This document shows, piece by piece, positions 17,195 to 27,716 of a stretch of DNA of 64,000 nucleotides. Within the stretch, counting starts at the first letter, position 1; every line of letters starts with the position of its first letter. Source of the stretch: Scytolyngbya sp. HA4215-MV1. GTDB taxonomy: Bacteria; Cyanobacteriota; Cyanobacteriia; Leptolyngbyales; Leptolyngbyaceae. Position numbers and translations under genes: made by a program. The notes under the pieces were generated by a model. The model had not been told where the DNA came from. It saw only the letters and a list, made by a program, of their open reading frames with translations, and did not search any database. The stretch spans positions 99,651 to 163,650 of the forward strand of contig JAHHIA010000014.1 in the NCBI GenBank assembly GCA_019359045.1, in the 5' to 3' direction.

Positions 17195-20100
17195 ATGTCT
17201 TGTTGCGATCACGCCATTGTCCCGCTTTGGCTTGCCTTACTGACCTTGTCCAGCTTACCGATTCCGGCACAAGCGCAAATTGTCCCCGACACGACGCTGG
17301 GTCCTGGCAACAACTCAGTGGTGAATACCCATGGTATCCGCACCGATATTACAGGGGGATTGCAGCGCAACTCATCGCTATTCCACAGCTTTGACCAGTT
17401 CAATGTCGGCACCAACCTGCAAGTTTATTTTGCCAATCCGGTGAATGTGCGCAACATCTTCAGTCGGGTGACAGGCAAAAGTTTATCGAATATCGACGGG
17501 TTGTTGGGCGTTTCTGGCAACGCTAACCTGTATGTGATTAACCCCAATGGCATTATCTTTGGACCGAATGCGCGGTTAGATGTGGCAGGATCGTTCCTGG
17601 CAACGACTGCCAACGCGCTGGAGTTTCCTGGCAACGAACGCTTTGAGGCAACGGGGAATCGTCAGGTGCCGCTGGTGGAAGTGAATATTCCGATCGGGTT
17701 GCAAATGGGCACTAATGCCCCAGCGATGATTGCCAATCAGGGCAATCTGACGGCTGGACAAAATCTATCTTTGCTGGCTTCAGGCTCGTTGACGAATAAT
17801 GGACAATTGGTTGCGACTCAGGGCAATTTGACCCTCACGGCTCAACAAATAGTGAAAATGCGCGATAGCGCAACGCAACCCGTTAGACTGATTGCCGGAA
17901 ACGATCTCGCTATTCAGGGGAATCAAGGTATCGATATCTTGGCTCTGAACCACCCTGATAATCTATTTCAAAGTGGCGGCAACTTCTCTCTGATTAGTGA
18001 TGGCAATATTTCAGGGGATGCTCACTTCTATAGTGGTGGCAATTTCTCAATTTTGAATCTGTCTGGGATACCGGGCGACTTTGTGAGTTTGTATGATCCG
18101 ATCGTGCGAGCGAATGGCAATGTTACCTTCGGTGCCTATGATGGTTTGTCGTTACTCGTTGAGGCTAAAGGGAGTATTACAGCAACAGGCACTATCAAAA
18201 TAACAGGTCCAGAGTGCCCAACAGGACCCGCAGGATGTGCAATTTCTTCAAGCAATGTCACTCCCCAAGACTTTACAACACTGACTACGAGAGCTGCCTT
18301 GATTTTGCGGGCAGGATTACAAAATCTGAGTGGACCTGCGGATACGCTACCGAAAACGATTGGTACGACAACCTTTAATGCAAACGGCAATGGTGGAAAA
18401 GATATCTCTGTTCAAAATATTGATGCTGGTAGTTCAACTCCAGCTGGGCAGGTTGTTGGGCAGATTGTTTTAGATGCCCCTGGAAAAATTATTCTTACGG
18501 GAACTACGATCGCAGCAAATGGTGGAACGATTGATTTCAAAGGCAAGGTTGAACTCAGACAGAGTGTTGTGCTTTCCGGTAGTACGACTAAGTTTGAAGA
18601 TACAGTAACCACCAATAACAACAATAACAGCCTGGCAGTCTCAGGCAATGCCATTTTTCAGGAGAGTGTAGGTGCTTCAGGTCCATTCATAAATGCCATT
18701 GATATTAGTGGCACTGCAACCCTGAATGGTGACATCAATACGGCTGGTCCCCAAAGGTATCAAGGAGCAGTCTTGGTCGGAAAAGATACAGCCCTGCAAG
18801 CAGTCAGTAACTCGGGTAGAGAAGATATTACCTTCGGTGGCACGATTAATAGTTTATCTAGTGTAACCACACAGCCAAGCCTATCGATTGAGAAGGGAAA
18901 AATCGTTCAATTCAATGGAGATATTGGCAATGTTGCTCCATTACTAAAATTATCAGTCAATGCCACAGAGTTAGTTATTAAGAGTGCGTTGGTTCAAACA
19001 TTAGACGCTCAAGATTACAACACCCCAATTACAGTTCAAGCCAATCAAACGATTTTCAGTGCTGGGGATATTGAATTTCGCAAAGATGTTACTGGGACTG
19101 GGACTAATCGCTTAGTAGTGGAACCTGCCGATCCGGCTGGTTCAATTGCTTTGGCAGGAAACACAGGAAATCTCAAGTTATCGCTGAATGAACTGCAACG
19201 TTTTGTTGCCTTTGACCAAGTAACGATCGGGAAGATCAACGGAACAGGTACAACCACGATCGCCAACAAAATTGATCTGACGGGTCAGCCCTATAATCTA
19301 ACGCTACGAGGTGGACCACTCGACTTCAGAAATCAACTCATTTTAGATGCGGGTAAAAACTTGGATATTCGCAACAGTAGTGTTGTGAATAACAGTACTG
19401 TACCCGCTGTTACCACAAGTGGTGGGGGAACGATTTCCTTTAACCTCACTGGCAATGTAGCAACGCAAGCAAAGCCCTTAACGATCGATGGCGTACTAGG
19501 CAGCTCAAATGTTAATGGTCAACTGCATCTGGCTTCAGATCAAGCCATTACCCAGAAAGTGGGTAGTAGCATTGTGGTGAGTGGTGCCACTAGCTTGACG
19601 AGTACGTTAGCAGGGGCAGGCAATGTTGATCTGCGTAGTGACACCAATACGCTCACCTTTGGTGGTAATTCCACGATCGGCGGCAATTTCAATCTCACTC
19701 TGAATAGTACTGCAACGCAGGTTTCTCAAACCAATGGCTCTAGCCTCAAAATTGCTGGGACTTTTACTCCCAATCCTAGTGGGTTGCTGTTGAATTTGAA
19801 TCAACCCAACAATATTCTGCCCCGCACTATTTCCGGTAACGTCCTTGGTGGCAATGTAGTGATTTTAGACAGTGGACCTGTCAATCTCACCACTGATCCA
19901 CTCGATCCACTGTTACTATCCTCGATTTTGTTACCTCCATCAGTTGCCAATCTAACCGTTCAGACGGTGGCAAGAAGTCAACAGTTCAACGCTCCAGCCC
20001 GAACGAGTGCGACAGGAATTGCTCTTAATCAGGCAGGCAACTCTTTTGGCGGTCCTCTCACACTCAATACCGACAGCCCAGGGCTAACGAACCTCCCCAC

Positions 20101-23100
20101 GCCACTTCAACCTAGTATTACTCAATCGGGTGCAACTGGAATTACAGTTCTGGGCAAGGCAACGTTTAGCGCCACCACTGCGGGTAATGTGACACTGAAC
20201 CATGCCAACATTTTTGGTGTAGATAATTTCTTTGGTTCGCTCAGCTTTGTGGGCAACGATGTCAATATTAGTCAATTTAATTCAATGCAGTTGGATACTT
20301 CTGTAGCAGCAGGTGCATTGAATCTGTTTTCTGGCGGAGCGATATCTCAACTGGGTGCTTTGACCAAAACATCGACTACCACTCCTGTCAACATCACCAG
20401 TACTGGAGCAATCACACTAGACAATCCTGCCAATCAGGTACGTGGACTCATTAACCTCATTAACTCGAATAGTGGCGGAGATGTTGTATTCACTAACACA
20501 GGTGACACTCAGTTAGGTAATCTAGCTATCAATGGCAACTTCACTGTCAACAGTGGTTCAATTACGGCAAATAATCCAATTAGTCTTGACGGGAAAAATG
20601 TGATATTACTGGCAACCACAGGTGACTTAACCACAAAAAGAATCTCTACAAGTGGCTCTAGTGGAGCAAACGGCGGCAATGTTCAGCTTCAAGGCAACAA
20701 CGTCTCAGTGACGGGTGGTATTAACACAACTGCTGGTGGCGCAGGGAATGGAGGCAATGTTCAGATTAGCGGTATCAGTAGCGTTACGCTGGCTAGCAGT
20801 AGTAGTACAGTGCTAGATGGTGGAATTGATGCTGCTGCGTTTGGCACAGGAAAAACTGGAAATACCACGATCGTTGCTTCTAATGGAAATGTCACGTTAA
20901 AGAACGGAACGTTGTTTTTTGATGTGTTTGATGGTTCTAGTGGTGATGTCCAGATTCAGGCACTTGGAAATAATCATTCATTATTACTCGATAACTTTAA
21001 TATTGTTGGTACAGTCCGGTTAGGAACGACGACAAATCCTGGTGGGACAGCGACTCTTATAGGTTCAAAAATTAAAATCTCAAATACTTCGAGGGTCGCG
21101 GTTGATACCTTGGGAGCAGGAGCGGGTGGAAACTTAATTCTTGGAGATGTTAATACTCAAGAAATTGAGATTTCAGGTAAAGACACGATTCTGGCAAATA
21201 CCGTGGGTCAATCTGCTTCAGGCACAGGTGGAAATATTAATGTCCAGGCAAACAAGATCAGTATTCTCGATGGAGCCACGATCGATGCCAGCACTGCTAG
21301 TACATCTACATCTGGTACAGGTGGCAATATTACGCTTAATGGCAAAAACATCACCATTAACAGTAGCGCATCCAACACTACTACCCTTAGTGCCCTAACC
21401 AGCGGTGCAGCCGCAGGTGGCATTGTTCAAATTGCAGCTACCGATAATTTAACGTTGCAAGGAGTCAAGATTGATAGCGCAACAACAGGTTCTGGCAATG
21501 GCGGCTTAATCTCAATCTTAGGCACTTCATCGATCGCCAATCTCTTGCTGGATAACACTCAAATCAATGCCACAACAAATGGCTCAGGCAATGGCGGCAG
21601 CGTGTCTATTGCAAGTAATAATTCACTGACTTTGAAAAATAATACTCAAATCAATGCAACGACCTCAGGCAGTGGTGCTGGCGGTAGGATTGCATTGTCG
21701 GGTAACACCGTCACCCTTACCGATCCAGGTACGGTCTTGCAAACCGATACAAGCGGATCAGGAAAGGGCGGAGACATTGCGGTCACTGGACAAACGATCG
21801 CAGTCAACAATCTAAAGATTCGATCCACGGTTTCCGGTTCTGGTAATGGCGGCACTGTCCAGCTTGGCGACATTACAGGTAACTCTGGCATCATCACCAA
21901 TACCCTCAACGTCACCAATACTCAAATTGATACCAACGTTGCTAGTGGTGCAACCGGGCGGGGAGCAAATGTCGTTCTGCAAGGTAGAAACTTAACCCTG
22001 GCTGCTGGCGTTGATGTGAATGCGACAACAGCCAGCACTGCACAAAGCGGTATTGGTGGCTCCATCAATGTAGCTGGTGATGTTGTCAAGATTACAGGTC
22101 AAAACACACAGCTCGTTACCAACACCACTGGAGCTGCTGCTGGAGGCAATGTTACTGTTACGGGACGATCGATTACGTTAGATCAACAGGCAAGCATTCA
22201 AGCTAATGTCTCAGGCAGTGGCAACGGTGGCACAGTACAACTAGGTGATACCAACACCGACCAGGTTACGATCGATAGCAGTACAATTAGCACCAATGTT
22301 GCTGCTGGTGGGACAGGTCAAGGGGCAAATGTGACTGTGTTAGGTCGTAACATTCGTTTAGCCAACCAGGCAAAAATTCAGGGTAATATTGCCGGAAATA
22401 GTCGAGGTGGGCAGGTTCAGATTGGTGATGATAATACCGTCAGCCTGACTCTGAACAACAGCACTATTGAAACAAAAGTTGTTTCTGGTGGGGTAGGGCA
22501 GGGCGGTCAAGTTGCCTTGCGAGGTAATGCTCTCACACTCGATCAATCAACCATTAACGCCGAGATCGAAAATGGTGGTAGTGGACAAGGCAGCAGTATT
22601 AACATTGCGGGTGGCAATCTCACAGTTAAGAATCAATCAACGGTGTCCGCGCGAACTGCTGCGAGCAATAGTATTGCTGGTAACATTACTGTCTCGGCTC
22701 AGGGCACGTTAGATGTCCTGAATAGTGCCATAGAAGCATCCACGACTGACACTGCTGCCAATGCGATCGCGGGTAATCTCTCGGTTTCGGCGCTAGGGAA
22801 CTTAACCCTCAACCAAAGCCGGATTGTCACTTCAGCAACAGCGAGTGGTGCCCAAGCGGGAAATGTGACCTTGGGTGGACAACGGATTACTGTTCAAGCC
22901 TCTGACGTCATCACCAGTAGCCAGCAAGGAGGGGCTGGCAATATTCAAGTCGTGGCTCAAAATTTGGATCTCGATCGGGGCGTGCTAAAAGCCGAAAATG
23001 GCTCCGGTGCAGGCGGCAAATCAGGCGGTATCTCATTAACCGTCGCGGGGGCATTAACCATGGCAAATGAGAGCCTGATTTCAACCGTGGGTCTCAACGG

Positions 23101-23683
23101 AGCAAATGGCGGCAATATTTCAATTCTGAAAGTTCGCTTTGCTTCTGCTTCGCCAGCAACGGGTCCAAACGGGAGTGACATCGTGGCGCGAGCAGAAGGC
23201 GGCGGAGCAGGAGGACAAATTCTCTTCCAGCCTAAACTGGTACAAGGATTTGAAATTCAGCCAGCCGTTCCAGGCAATGGCACCAATGACATTGACAGCA
23301 ATGGAGATGTGAATGCGACGCTAACCAGTGTTGATGTGATCCGGGGACTGTACACGCCAGTGATTGTGTTTACTGATACTTCCAAAATCCAGAGCAATGC
23401 TTGTGAATCAGCTGGCTCTAAGGCTGAAACGACGAGCGAACTACGCATTGCTGGACAGGGAGGAGTGGTAGCCAGTCCTACCACTCCCTTATCGGCTCAA
23501 TCGACACATAGCGATTGGGTCGCGATCGGAAGTAACTCGCCCACGCCCGTCAGTGAAACAGTGCCTGACAACTCAACCGTGGCACGCCAGACAGAACTCG
23601 CCTATCGACCCCCTGCGGTTTGTGTCAGTGCTTGGAAGGGGCGGTACGAACCATTGCAACAGTCAGGTCGATCGCAACCCTAG
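17195..23683 (+). CDS. Filamentous hemagglutinin-type two-partner secretion exoprotein (TpsA)
   Basis: About 2160 residues. The ATG at 17195 is preferred over 17165 because GGAGG sits at 17183-17187 and it is followed directly by a signal peptide ending 'LPIPAQAQ'. Residues about 28-150 form the TPS/haemagglutination-activity domain ('NSVVNTHGIRTDITGG', 'NPNGIIFGPNARLDVAG'). The rest is a long right-handed beta-helix of Asn/Thr/Gly/Ser-rich repeats with recurring 'SGSGNGG' and 'VQLGD' motifs between about residues 1350 and 1800. One Cys pair lies near 345-350 and a few Cys near the C-terminus (NACESAG, CVSAW). The protein should be exported through a TpsB/FhaC porin, but no TpsB gene is in the window. 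It is probably a surface adhesin. Confidence 0.93.
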   Translation: MSCCDHAIVPLWLALLTLSSLPIPAQAQIVPDTTLGPGNNSVVNTHGIRTDITGGLQRNSSLFHSFDQFNVGTNLQVYFANPVNVRNIFSRVTGKSLSNIDGLLGVSGNANLYVINPNGIIFGPNARLDVAGSFLATTANALEFPGNERFEATGNRQVPLVEVNIPIGLQMGTNAPAMIANQGNLTAGQNLSLLASGSLTNNGQLVATQGNLTLTAQQIVKMRDSATQPVRLIAGNDLAIQGNQGIDILALNHPDNLFQSGGNFSLISDGNISGDAHFYSGGNFSILNLSGIPGDFVSLYDPIVRANGNVTFGAYDGLSLLVEAKGSITATGTIKITGPECPTGPAGCAISSSNVTPQDFTTLTTRAALILRAGLQNLSGPADTLPKTIGTTTFNANGNGGKDISVQNIDAGSSTPAGQVVGQIVLDAPGKIILTGTTIAANGGTIDFKGKVELRQSVVLSGSTTKFEDTVTTNNNNNSLAVSGNAIFQESVGASGPFINAIDISGTATLNGDINTAGPQRYQGAVLVGKDTALQAVSNSGREDITFGGTINSLSSVTTQPSLSIEKGKIVQFNGDIGNVAPLLKLSVNATELVIKSALVQTLDAQDYNTPITVQANQTIFSAGDIEFRKDVTGTGTNRLVVEPADPAGSIALAGNTGNLKLSLNELQRFVAFDQVTIGKINGTGTTTIANKIDLTGQPYNLTLRGGPLDFRNQLILDAGKNLDIRNSSVVNNSTVPAVTTSGGGTISFNLTGNVATQAKPLTIDGVLGSSNVNGQLHLASDQAITQKVGSSIVVSGATSLTSTLAGAGNVDLRSDTNTLTFGGNSTIGGNFNLTLNSTATQVSQTNGSSLKIAGTFTPNPSGLLLNLNQPNNILPRTISGNVLGGNVVILDSGPVNLTTDPLDPLLLSSILLPPSVANLTVQTVARSQQFNAPARTSATGIALNQAGNSFGGPLTLNTDSPGLTNLPTPLQPSITQSGATGITVLGKATFSATTAGNVTLNHANIFGVDNFFGSLSFVGNDVNISQFNSMQLDTSVAAGALNLFSGGAISQLGALTKTSTTTPVNITSTGAITLDNPANQVRGLINLINSNSGGDVVFTNTGDTQLGNLAINGNFTVNSGSITANNPISLDGKNVILLATTGDLTTKRISTSGSSGANGGNVQLQGNNVSVTGGINTTAGGAGNGGNVQISGISSVTLASSSSTVLDGGIDAAAFGTGKTGNTTIVASNGNVTLKNGTLFFDVFDGSSGDVQIQALGNNHSLLLDNFNIVGTVRLGTTTNPGGTATLIGSKIKISNTSRVAVDTLGAGAGGNLILGDVNTQEIEISGKDTILANTVGQSASGTGGNINVQANKISILDGATIDASTASTSTSGTGGNITLNGKNITINSSASNTTTLSALTSGAAAGGIVQIAATDNLTLQGVKIDSATTGSGNGGLISILGTSSIANLLLDNTQINATTNGSGNGGSVSIASNNSLTLKNNTQINATTSGSGAGGRIALSGNTVTLTDPGTVLQTDTSGSGKGGDIAVTGQTIAVNNLKIRSTVSGSGNGGTVQLGDITGNSGIITNTLNVTNTQIDTNVASGATGRGANVVLQGRNLTLAAGVDVNATTASTAQSGIGGSINVAGDVVKITGQNTQLVTNTTGAAAGGNVTVTGRSITLDQQASIQANVSGSGNGGTVQLGDTNTDQVTIDSSTISTNVAAGGTGQGANVTVLGRNIRLANQAKIQGNIAGNSRGGQVQIGDDNTVSLTLNNSTIETKVVSGGVGQGGQVALRGNALTLDQSTINAEIENGGSGQGSSINIAGGNLTVKNQSTVSARTAASNSIAGNITVSAQGTLDVLNSAIEASTTDTAANAIAGNLSVSALGNLTLNQSRIVTSATASGAQAGNVTLGGQRITVQASDVITSSQQGGAGNIQVVAQNLDLDRGVLKAENGSGAGGKSGGISLTVAGALTMANESLISTVGLNGANGGNISILKVRFASASPATGPNGSDIVARAEGGGAGGQILFQPKLVQGFEIQPAVPGNGTNDIDSNGDVNATLTSVDVIRGLYTPVIVFTDTSKIQSNACESAGSKAETTSELRIAGQGGVVASPTTPLSAQSTHSDWVAIGSNSPTPVSETVPDNSTVARQTELAYRPPAVCVSAWKGRYEPLQQSGRSQP

Positions 23684-23690
23684 ACTTTAA

Positions 23691-23751
23691 ACTGTAGACT
23701 TTGGTTGAACTGTAAACTGATGTCTAGTGTCTATGGTCCAAAGTCTACAGT
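23691..23751 (+). terminator. Long-loop inverted repeat after the hemagglutinin gene
   Basis: Perfect 14-bp arms ACTGTAGACTTTGG (23691-23704) and its reverse complement (23738-23751) enclose a 33-nt loop, 8 bp after the hemagglutinin stop and 4 bp before the transaldolase ATG. There is no T run, so it may act in processing or attenuation instead of classic termination. Confidence 0.5.
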
Positions 23752-23754
23752 CCA

Positions 23755-24465
23755 ATGCTCCAGCCAGATATGCCCCGACAGTCATTCTCTGCTAACTCTT
23801 CAGAAATTCGCTTATTTTTGGATACGGCAGATACTGCCCAGTGGCAGACTTGGTTGCCGATCGGTATGTTCTATGGAGTAACAACGAATCCGCTCTTGTT
23901 GGAGCGTGCGCAGGTCGCTTGCACGGTCGAGCAGTTGAAAGAATTGGCAAAGCAAGCGTTTGAGCTGGGTGCCAGCGAAATTCAACTCCAGACTTGGGGC
24001 GCAACCGTAGAGGCATTGGTGCAGACCGGACAGATTTTAGCAGCGATCGATCCGCGCGTGGTGGTCAAAGTGCCAATTACTCAGAGGGGGACAACTGCCG
24101 CTGCACAACTGATTGCTCAAGGATTACGCATCACATTAACCGGAGTTTATGCCCCCCATCAGGTGTTAATTGCGGCTGCTTTGGGAGCAGAATATGCGGC
24201 GCCTTATTTGGGCAGAATCAACGATCTGGGACGTGATGGACGCGCCGATTTGATTACCATGCAGCAAGCGATCGCAGGAGTCAAGAGTTCTCTCCGGCTC
24301 TTGGTTGCCAGTATTCGCAGTGTGGCAGACATCACCTGTTTGGCAACCCAAGGCGGCAACACCTTCACCTTTTCACCCGCGATCGCCACAGAATTCTTTG
24401 CCGTGCCTGCAACCGAGCAAGCCGCGATCGAATTTGAGCAAGCTGCTTGTTGGATGGAAGGATGA
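23755..24465 (+). CDS. Transaldolase-family protein (fructose-6-phosphate aldolase-like)
   Basis: A 236-residue short transaldolase. 'IRLFLDTADTAQWQTWL' at the N-terminus and 'YGVTTNPLLLERA' are the characteristic first strands. The Schiff-base lysine is visible in VVVKVPIT (residue 105 from this start), and 'ITLTGVYAPHQVLIAAALGAEYAAPYLGRINDLG' without its last residues is the family's barrel core. It lacks the extra helices of full-length transaldolases, so fructose-6-phosphate aldolase or a pentose phosphate variant is likely. The ATG at 23770 is an equally good start. It lies next to an inverted repeat and converges with queA, 30 bp between stops. Confidence 0.9.
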   Translation: MLQPDMPRQSFSANSSEIRLFLDTADTAQWQTWLPIGMFYGVTTNPLLLERAQVACTVEQLKELAKQAFELGASEIQLQTWGATVEALVQTGQILAAIDPRVVVKVPITQRGTTAAAQLIAQGLRITLTGVYAPHQVLIAAALGAEYAAPYLGRINDLGRDGRADLITMQQAIAGVKSSLRLLVASIRSVADITCLATQGGNTFTFSPAIATEFFAVPATEQAAIEFEQAACWMEG

Positions 24466-24495
24466 GGGAGAGGCGTCAGGCGCCAAGACATTCCC

Positions 24496-25623
24496 TTATT
24501 CCCCTTCCTCCCTGCTCTGCCGCGCTTCCGGCAAAATCAACATAGCATCGCCAAAAGAATAGAAGCGATACTGCTGCTCGATCGCCACCTGATATAAATC
24601 GAGTAGCCGTTTTCTCCCAATCAGCGCACTCACTAGCATCAGCAAACTGGATTTGGGTAAGTGAAAATTGGTGATCATCCCCTCGACCACCCGCCAGCGA
24701 TAGCCTGGATAGATAAATAGATCGGTCTTGCCACAAAAGGGTTCTAGTTTACCGCTTTGTGCTGCCGCTTCCAGCGATCGTACCGCTGTTGTGCCTACGG
24801 CAATCACTCGTCCTCCCCTTGCCTGTGCCTGGTGGATTTGTTCAACAGCTTGTGCCGAGACTTGCACCCATTCGCCATGCATCTGATGGGTGGTGATGTC
24901 TTCGGCTTCGACCGGGCGAAAGGTGCCTACCCCGACATGTAAGGTAATGGTGGCTTGTTCAATTCCCTGGTCTCGCAAGCGCGCTAATAACTCTGGGGTA
25001 AAGTGCAACCCTGCGGTGGGTGCTGCTACTGCTCCTGGACGATCGGCATAGACTGTCTGGTATTGTTCCGGAGTGGACTGAGATTGGGTGATATAGGGAG
25101 GCAGCGGTACCTCGCCCAATTGCGGCAACCACTCCCACAATGACTTGCCAGCAGGCAACTCAAACCGCAAAATCCGTCCACCTGTAACCTCATCCGTGGC
25201 GATAACCGTTGCTCGCAAAACGATCTCTGCCCCTGCGCCCGGTTTCTCAAATTCAATGGTCGCTCCCGGTTTCAATCGTCTTCCCGGTTTCACCAATGCT
25301 AGCCACTCATGGGGGTGTCGCTCTTCCAGGAGCAATGCCTCGATCGTGGCTCCCCCTGATTTGCAGCCATAGAGTCGCGCCGGAATGACCCGCGTATTGT
25401 TGAGGACGAGGATATCACCCGATCGGAGGAAATGAGGCAAATCCCGAAAAATGCAGTGAGCATGGGTGTGCGAATCTTTAATTACCAATAAGCGGGCGCT
25501 ATCTCTAGGGACAGCTGGATTCTGGGCGATGTGGGTTTCTGGCAGTTCATAGTCATACGCGGAAAGTGATCGATCGTTGAGATCGAAAGCAATGGAAGGG
25601 GTCTGAGCGTCTTCTACAGTCAA
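24496..25623 (-). CDS. queA: S-adenosylmethionine:tRNA ribosyltransferase-isomerase
   Basis: A 375-residue QueA, which transfers the ribosyl group of SAM to 7-aminomethyl-7-deazaguanine in tRNA to form epoxyqueuosine. Diagnostic blocks are '[24 protein letters not shown]' without its last residues (about 20-40), '[18 protein letters not shown]', '[13 protein letters not shown]' and the C-terminal '[19 protein letters not shown]'. Length is close to the family's 340-370. The first 17 residues are extra. It stands alone on the minus strand and converges with the transaldolase gene. Confidence 0.97.
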   Translation of the reverse strand: MTVEDAQTPSIAFDLNDRSLSAYDYELPETHIAQNPAVPRDSARLLVIKDSHTHAHCIFRDLPHFLRSGDILVLNNTRVIPARLYGCKSGGATIEALLLEERHPHEWLALVKPGRRLKPGATIEFEKPGAGAEIVLRATVIATDEVTGGRILRFELPAGKSLWEWLPQLGEVPLPPYITQSQSTPEQYQTVYADRPGAVAAPTAGLHFTPELLARLRDQGIEQATITLHVGVGTFRPVEAEDITTHQMHGEWVQVSAQAVEQIHQAQARGGRVIAVGTTAVRSLEAAAQSGKLEPFCGKTDLFIYPGYRWRVVEGMITNFHLPKSSLLMLVSALIGRKRLLDLYQVAIEQQYRFYSFGDAMLILPEARQSREEGE

Positions 25624-25891
25624 AGCAAGAAAAGAATTGATATAAATTATGACGGTACATTCCGTGCGCTTGTCCCAGATGGAATACCGCCGCTCGGACG
25701 TTGCAGCGACTGGTCGTCAGCAAAATCTAGATTCTGACAGATGCATTGTTTTCCGATCTCTGCCAAGGCCTGAATCCTACCATTCATGAGAATTGGGGGA
25801 AAACACCCATTCATCATGGGGGGCTTCTCCCGTAGTATAGTTCAGCATCTCTTAAGAATAATAGAGGAGTAGCATTTGCTGGGCTGTGATC

Positions 25892-26281
25892 ATGGAATAC
25901 GTTTATTACCTTGCGAATGCCAGCCTTACACTGAGGGTCGTTCAGTATCTTCACGCCACAAATCGGCTACCCGTCGATTTTATGACCGTGATTCATCAGA
26001 TTGATGGCTGGTTAGTTAGAGTGAAGATGAGTCAACCGTTGGATGCTCAACAGGACGGAGACTTTCGTGCATTTATGAACGAGCTGGGAATTTCCCATGA
26101 GCCTGGGATTCGTGTACAAATGGCACTCTGGGGGTTAGCAACTGGGCAATCTCCAGTTGATGTTATGCATCGCTATCAAGTGGCAATCGTTTCCCATGGC
26201 AGTCCCGATCGCAGCGAGATTGAAGAATTTCGTCAACAATTTGTTCAGGGATTAGGCTACTGCCCGGAAACGCTGGCATAG
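25892..26281 (+). CDS. Conserved cyanobacterial-type hypothetical protein
   Basis: A 129-residue soluble protein I cannot assign. It begins with the aromatic-rich MEYVYYLANASLTL. A GTG two codons upstream (25886) is an alternative start, and the purine-rich GAGGAG at 25862-25868 is rather far from either. The sequence is evenly mixed alpha/beta without signal peptide or membrane span. The coding frame is clean, and a strong terminator follows 25 bp after the stop, so the gene is probably real and monocistronic. Confidence 0.75.
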   Translation: MEYVYYLANASLTLRVVQYLHATNRLPVDFMTVIHQIDGWLVRVKMSQPLDAQQDGDFRAFMNELGISHEPGIRVQMALWGLATGQSPVDVMHRYQVAIVSHGSPDRSEIEEFRQQFVQGLGYCPETLA

Positions 26282-26305
26282 TGGATGCCATTTCAAGACA
26301 TCGAG

Positions 26306-26336
26306 CAAGAGGGCAGGTTATGCCCTCTTGTTTTTT
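26306..26336 (+). terminator. Strong rho-independent terminator
   Basis: A 10-bp perfect stem (CAAGAGGGCA at 26306-26315 with TGCCCTCTTG at 26321-26330), loop GGTTA, then TTTTTT. It serves the gene ending at 26281. Confidence 0.92.
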
Positions 26337-26414
26337 GGCGCAGAGTGCCGGTTAAAAAATTGATGAGTCAAAAATCCTAACTTTCTGAAGCCACTTTGAG
26401 CCAATGCCCTGGAG

Positions 26415-26939
26415 CTACAGCGTAAATGCATTGTAAAGATAATCTTGCAAAACCAGGGGATAGCCTGCGATCGTTTCCATTTGATACAAACCCAACGGCA
26501 GTGATAACTGGGAAGCCTGAGCCGATTTCATAATTGCCGATTTTGCCCCGGCTGTTGGACGATACACCAGCGCCACATCAAATCGGCAGGGCTGTTCAGC
26601 TAATTGCGGGTGCATTGCTAGAAAAACTTCTGCCGTCTTCCAGAGTTTTGCTTGCTTTTGTCGGGAGATTGCCAGCAATCCATTGGCGTCCCAGTTGCCC
26701 CGACTGCGAGTTTTGACTTCGACAAAAACTAAAGAAGTTGGCTGGGCAGCAACGGACTTTTCTAACGCGATGAGATCTAACTCCCCCCACCGACAGTGCC
26801 ACCGCCGCTGCAAAATTTGCCATCCTTGTGCCTGTAGCCATTGAGCAACCAGATCTTCGCCCCAATCGCCCAGCAAAGAAGTGCGATCGTGCGATCCAGA
26901 AGGATAAGAGGACGAGGATTGAGATTTGGAAATCTTCAC
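26415..26939 (-). CDS. yraN: YraN/UPF0102-family nuclease-like protein
   Basis: A 174-residue member of UPF0102. The Holliday-junction-resolvase-like core is visible: '[20 protein letters not shown]' (about 25-44), '[15 protein letters not shown]' with the acidic residues of the PD-(D/E)xK fold, then '[12 protein letters not shown]' carrying the E-x-K pair. The family is thought to act on DNA, but its role is not established. It is longer than the usual 120-130 residues because of a Ser-rich N-terminal extension and a C-terminal tail (about 130-174). Confidence 0.9.
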   Translation of the reverse strand: MKISKSQSSSSYPSGSHDRTSLLGDWGEDLVAQWLQAQGWQILQRRWHCRWGELDLIALEKSVAAQPTSLVFVEVKTRSRGNWDANGLLAISRQKQAKLWKTAEVFLAMHPQLAEQPCRFDVALVYRPTAGAKSAIMKSAQASQLSLPLGLYQMETIAGYPLVLQDYLYNAFTL

Positions 26940-27182
26940 AGAATTGAAATATTTGCTGAATTATTACCTTTTCGGGCGACAGAAAAAGAAGATGAGCGGA
27001 TTCGGTTAGGATCAGGATGGAACGAATTCAGTCACGCTCACCAGGACTCGTAAATCCAGAACTGGCAAACCCAAAAGCCTAGTTTAGAGTTCCCAATTCT
27101 GGCAAAGGCGTTGACTGAAATCGCACAAAGCATAATGAAAATATGGCTGTTAAGCTGAACCGTGGGCTGTTAGGCTGAGCTT

Positions 27183-27713
27183 ATGAGAGAGTGGTTTGAT
27201 GTTTGGGGACAATTAGTAAAAGGCAAGATTCTAACGAAAGTCTTTACCCTTTTACTGGTGTTTTTAGTTGGAATCGTATTTTCGGGGGCGATCGCCAATC
27301 CCGCTTGGGCTGAAGACTACAATAAAGAATTTCTGGTTGGGGTAGACTTTTCCCATCGGTCATTGACTGATGCCAGTTTTACCAAAGCCAATTTGCGCAA
27401 TAGTAACTTTAGTCATGCCGATCTACGCGGGGTCAGCTTTTTTGGTGCCAATCTCGAAAGCGCCAATTTCGAAAGTGCAGATCTGACAAATACGACACTG
27501 GACACTGCCCGCTTTACAGACGCCAACCTCACCAATGCCATTCTGGAAGGCGCGTTTGCCTTCAACGCCAAATTTGATGGTGCCCTGATTGACGGGGCAG
27601 ATTTTACCGACGCGGAGCTGCGTCAAGATGCTCAAAAGCTGCTCTGCAAAACTGCTAAAGGTACGAATCCTACAACAGGTCGGGATACTCGTGACACTTT
27701 ATATTGCCCGTAA
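27183..27713 (+). CDS. Pentapeptide-repeat protein with signal peptide (probably lumenal or periplasmic)
   Basis: A 176-residue protein. A hydrophobic leader (about 19-41) ends in a signal-peptidase-like ANPAWAED, so the mature part is exported to the thylakoid lumen or periplasm. About 20 A(D/N)LXX pentapeptides (residues 55-150; e.g. 'ANLRNSNFSHADLRG') form a right-handed quadrilateral beta-helix. The end has two Cys residues (LLCKTAKG and LYCP) that could form a disulfide, as in the lumenal pentapeptide proteins TL15/TL17 of plants. The function of that group is unknown. It converges with the SRPBCC gene, 3 bp between stops. Confidence 0.9.
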   Translation: MREWFDVWGQLVKGKILTKVFTLLLVFLVGIVFSGAIANPAWAEDYNKEFLVGVDFSHRSLTDASFTKANLRNSNFSHADLRGVSFFGANLESANFESADLTNTTLDTARFTDANLTNAILEGAFAFNAKFDGALIDGADFTDAELRQDAQKLLCKTAKGTNPTTGRDTRDTLYCP

Positions 27714-27716
27714 TAT

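Noticed and set aside
20000..23200. Gly/Asn-rich minus-strand frames under the hemagglutinin
   Set aside because: They mirror the repetitive coding strand and have no initiation signals.
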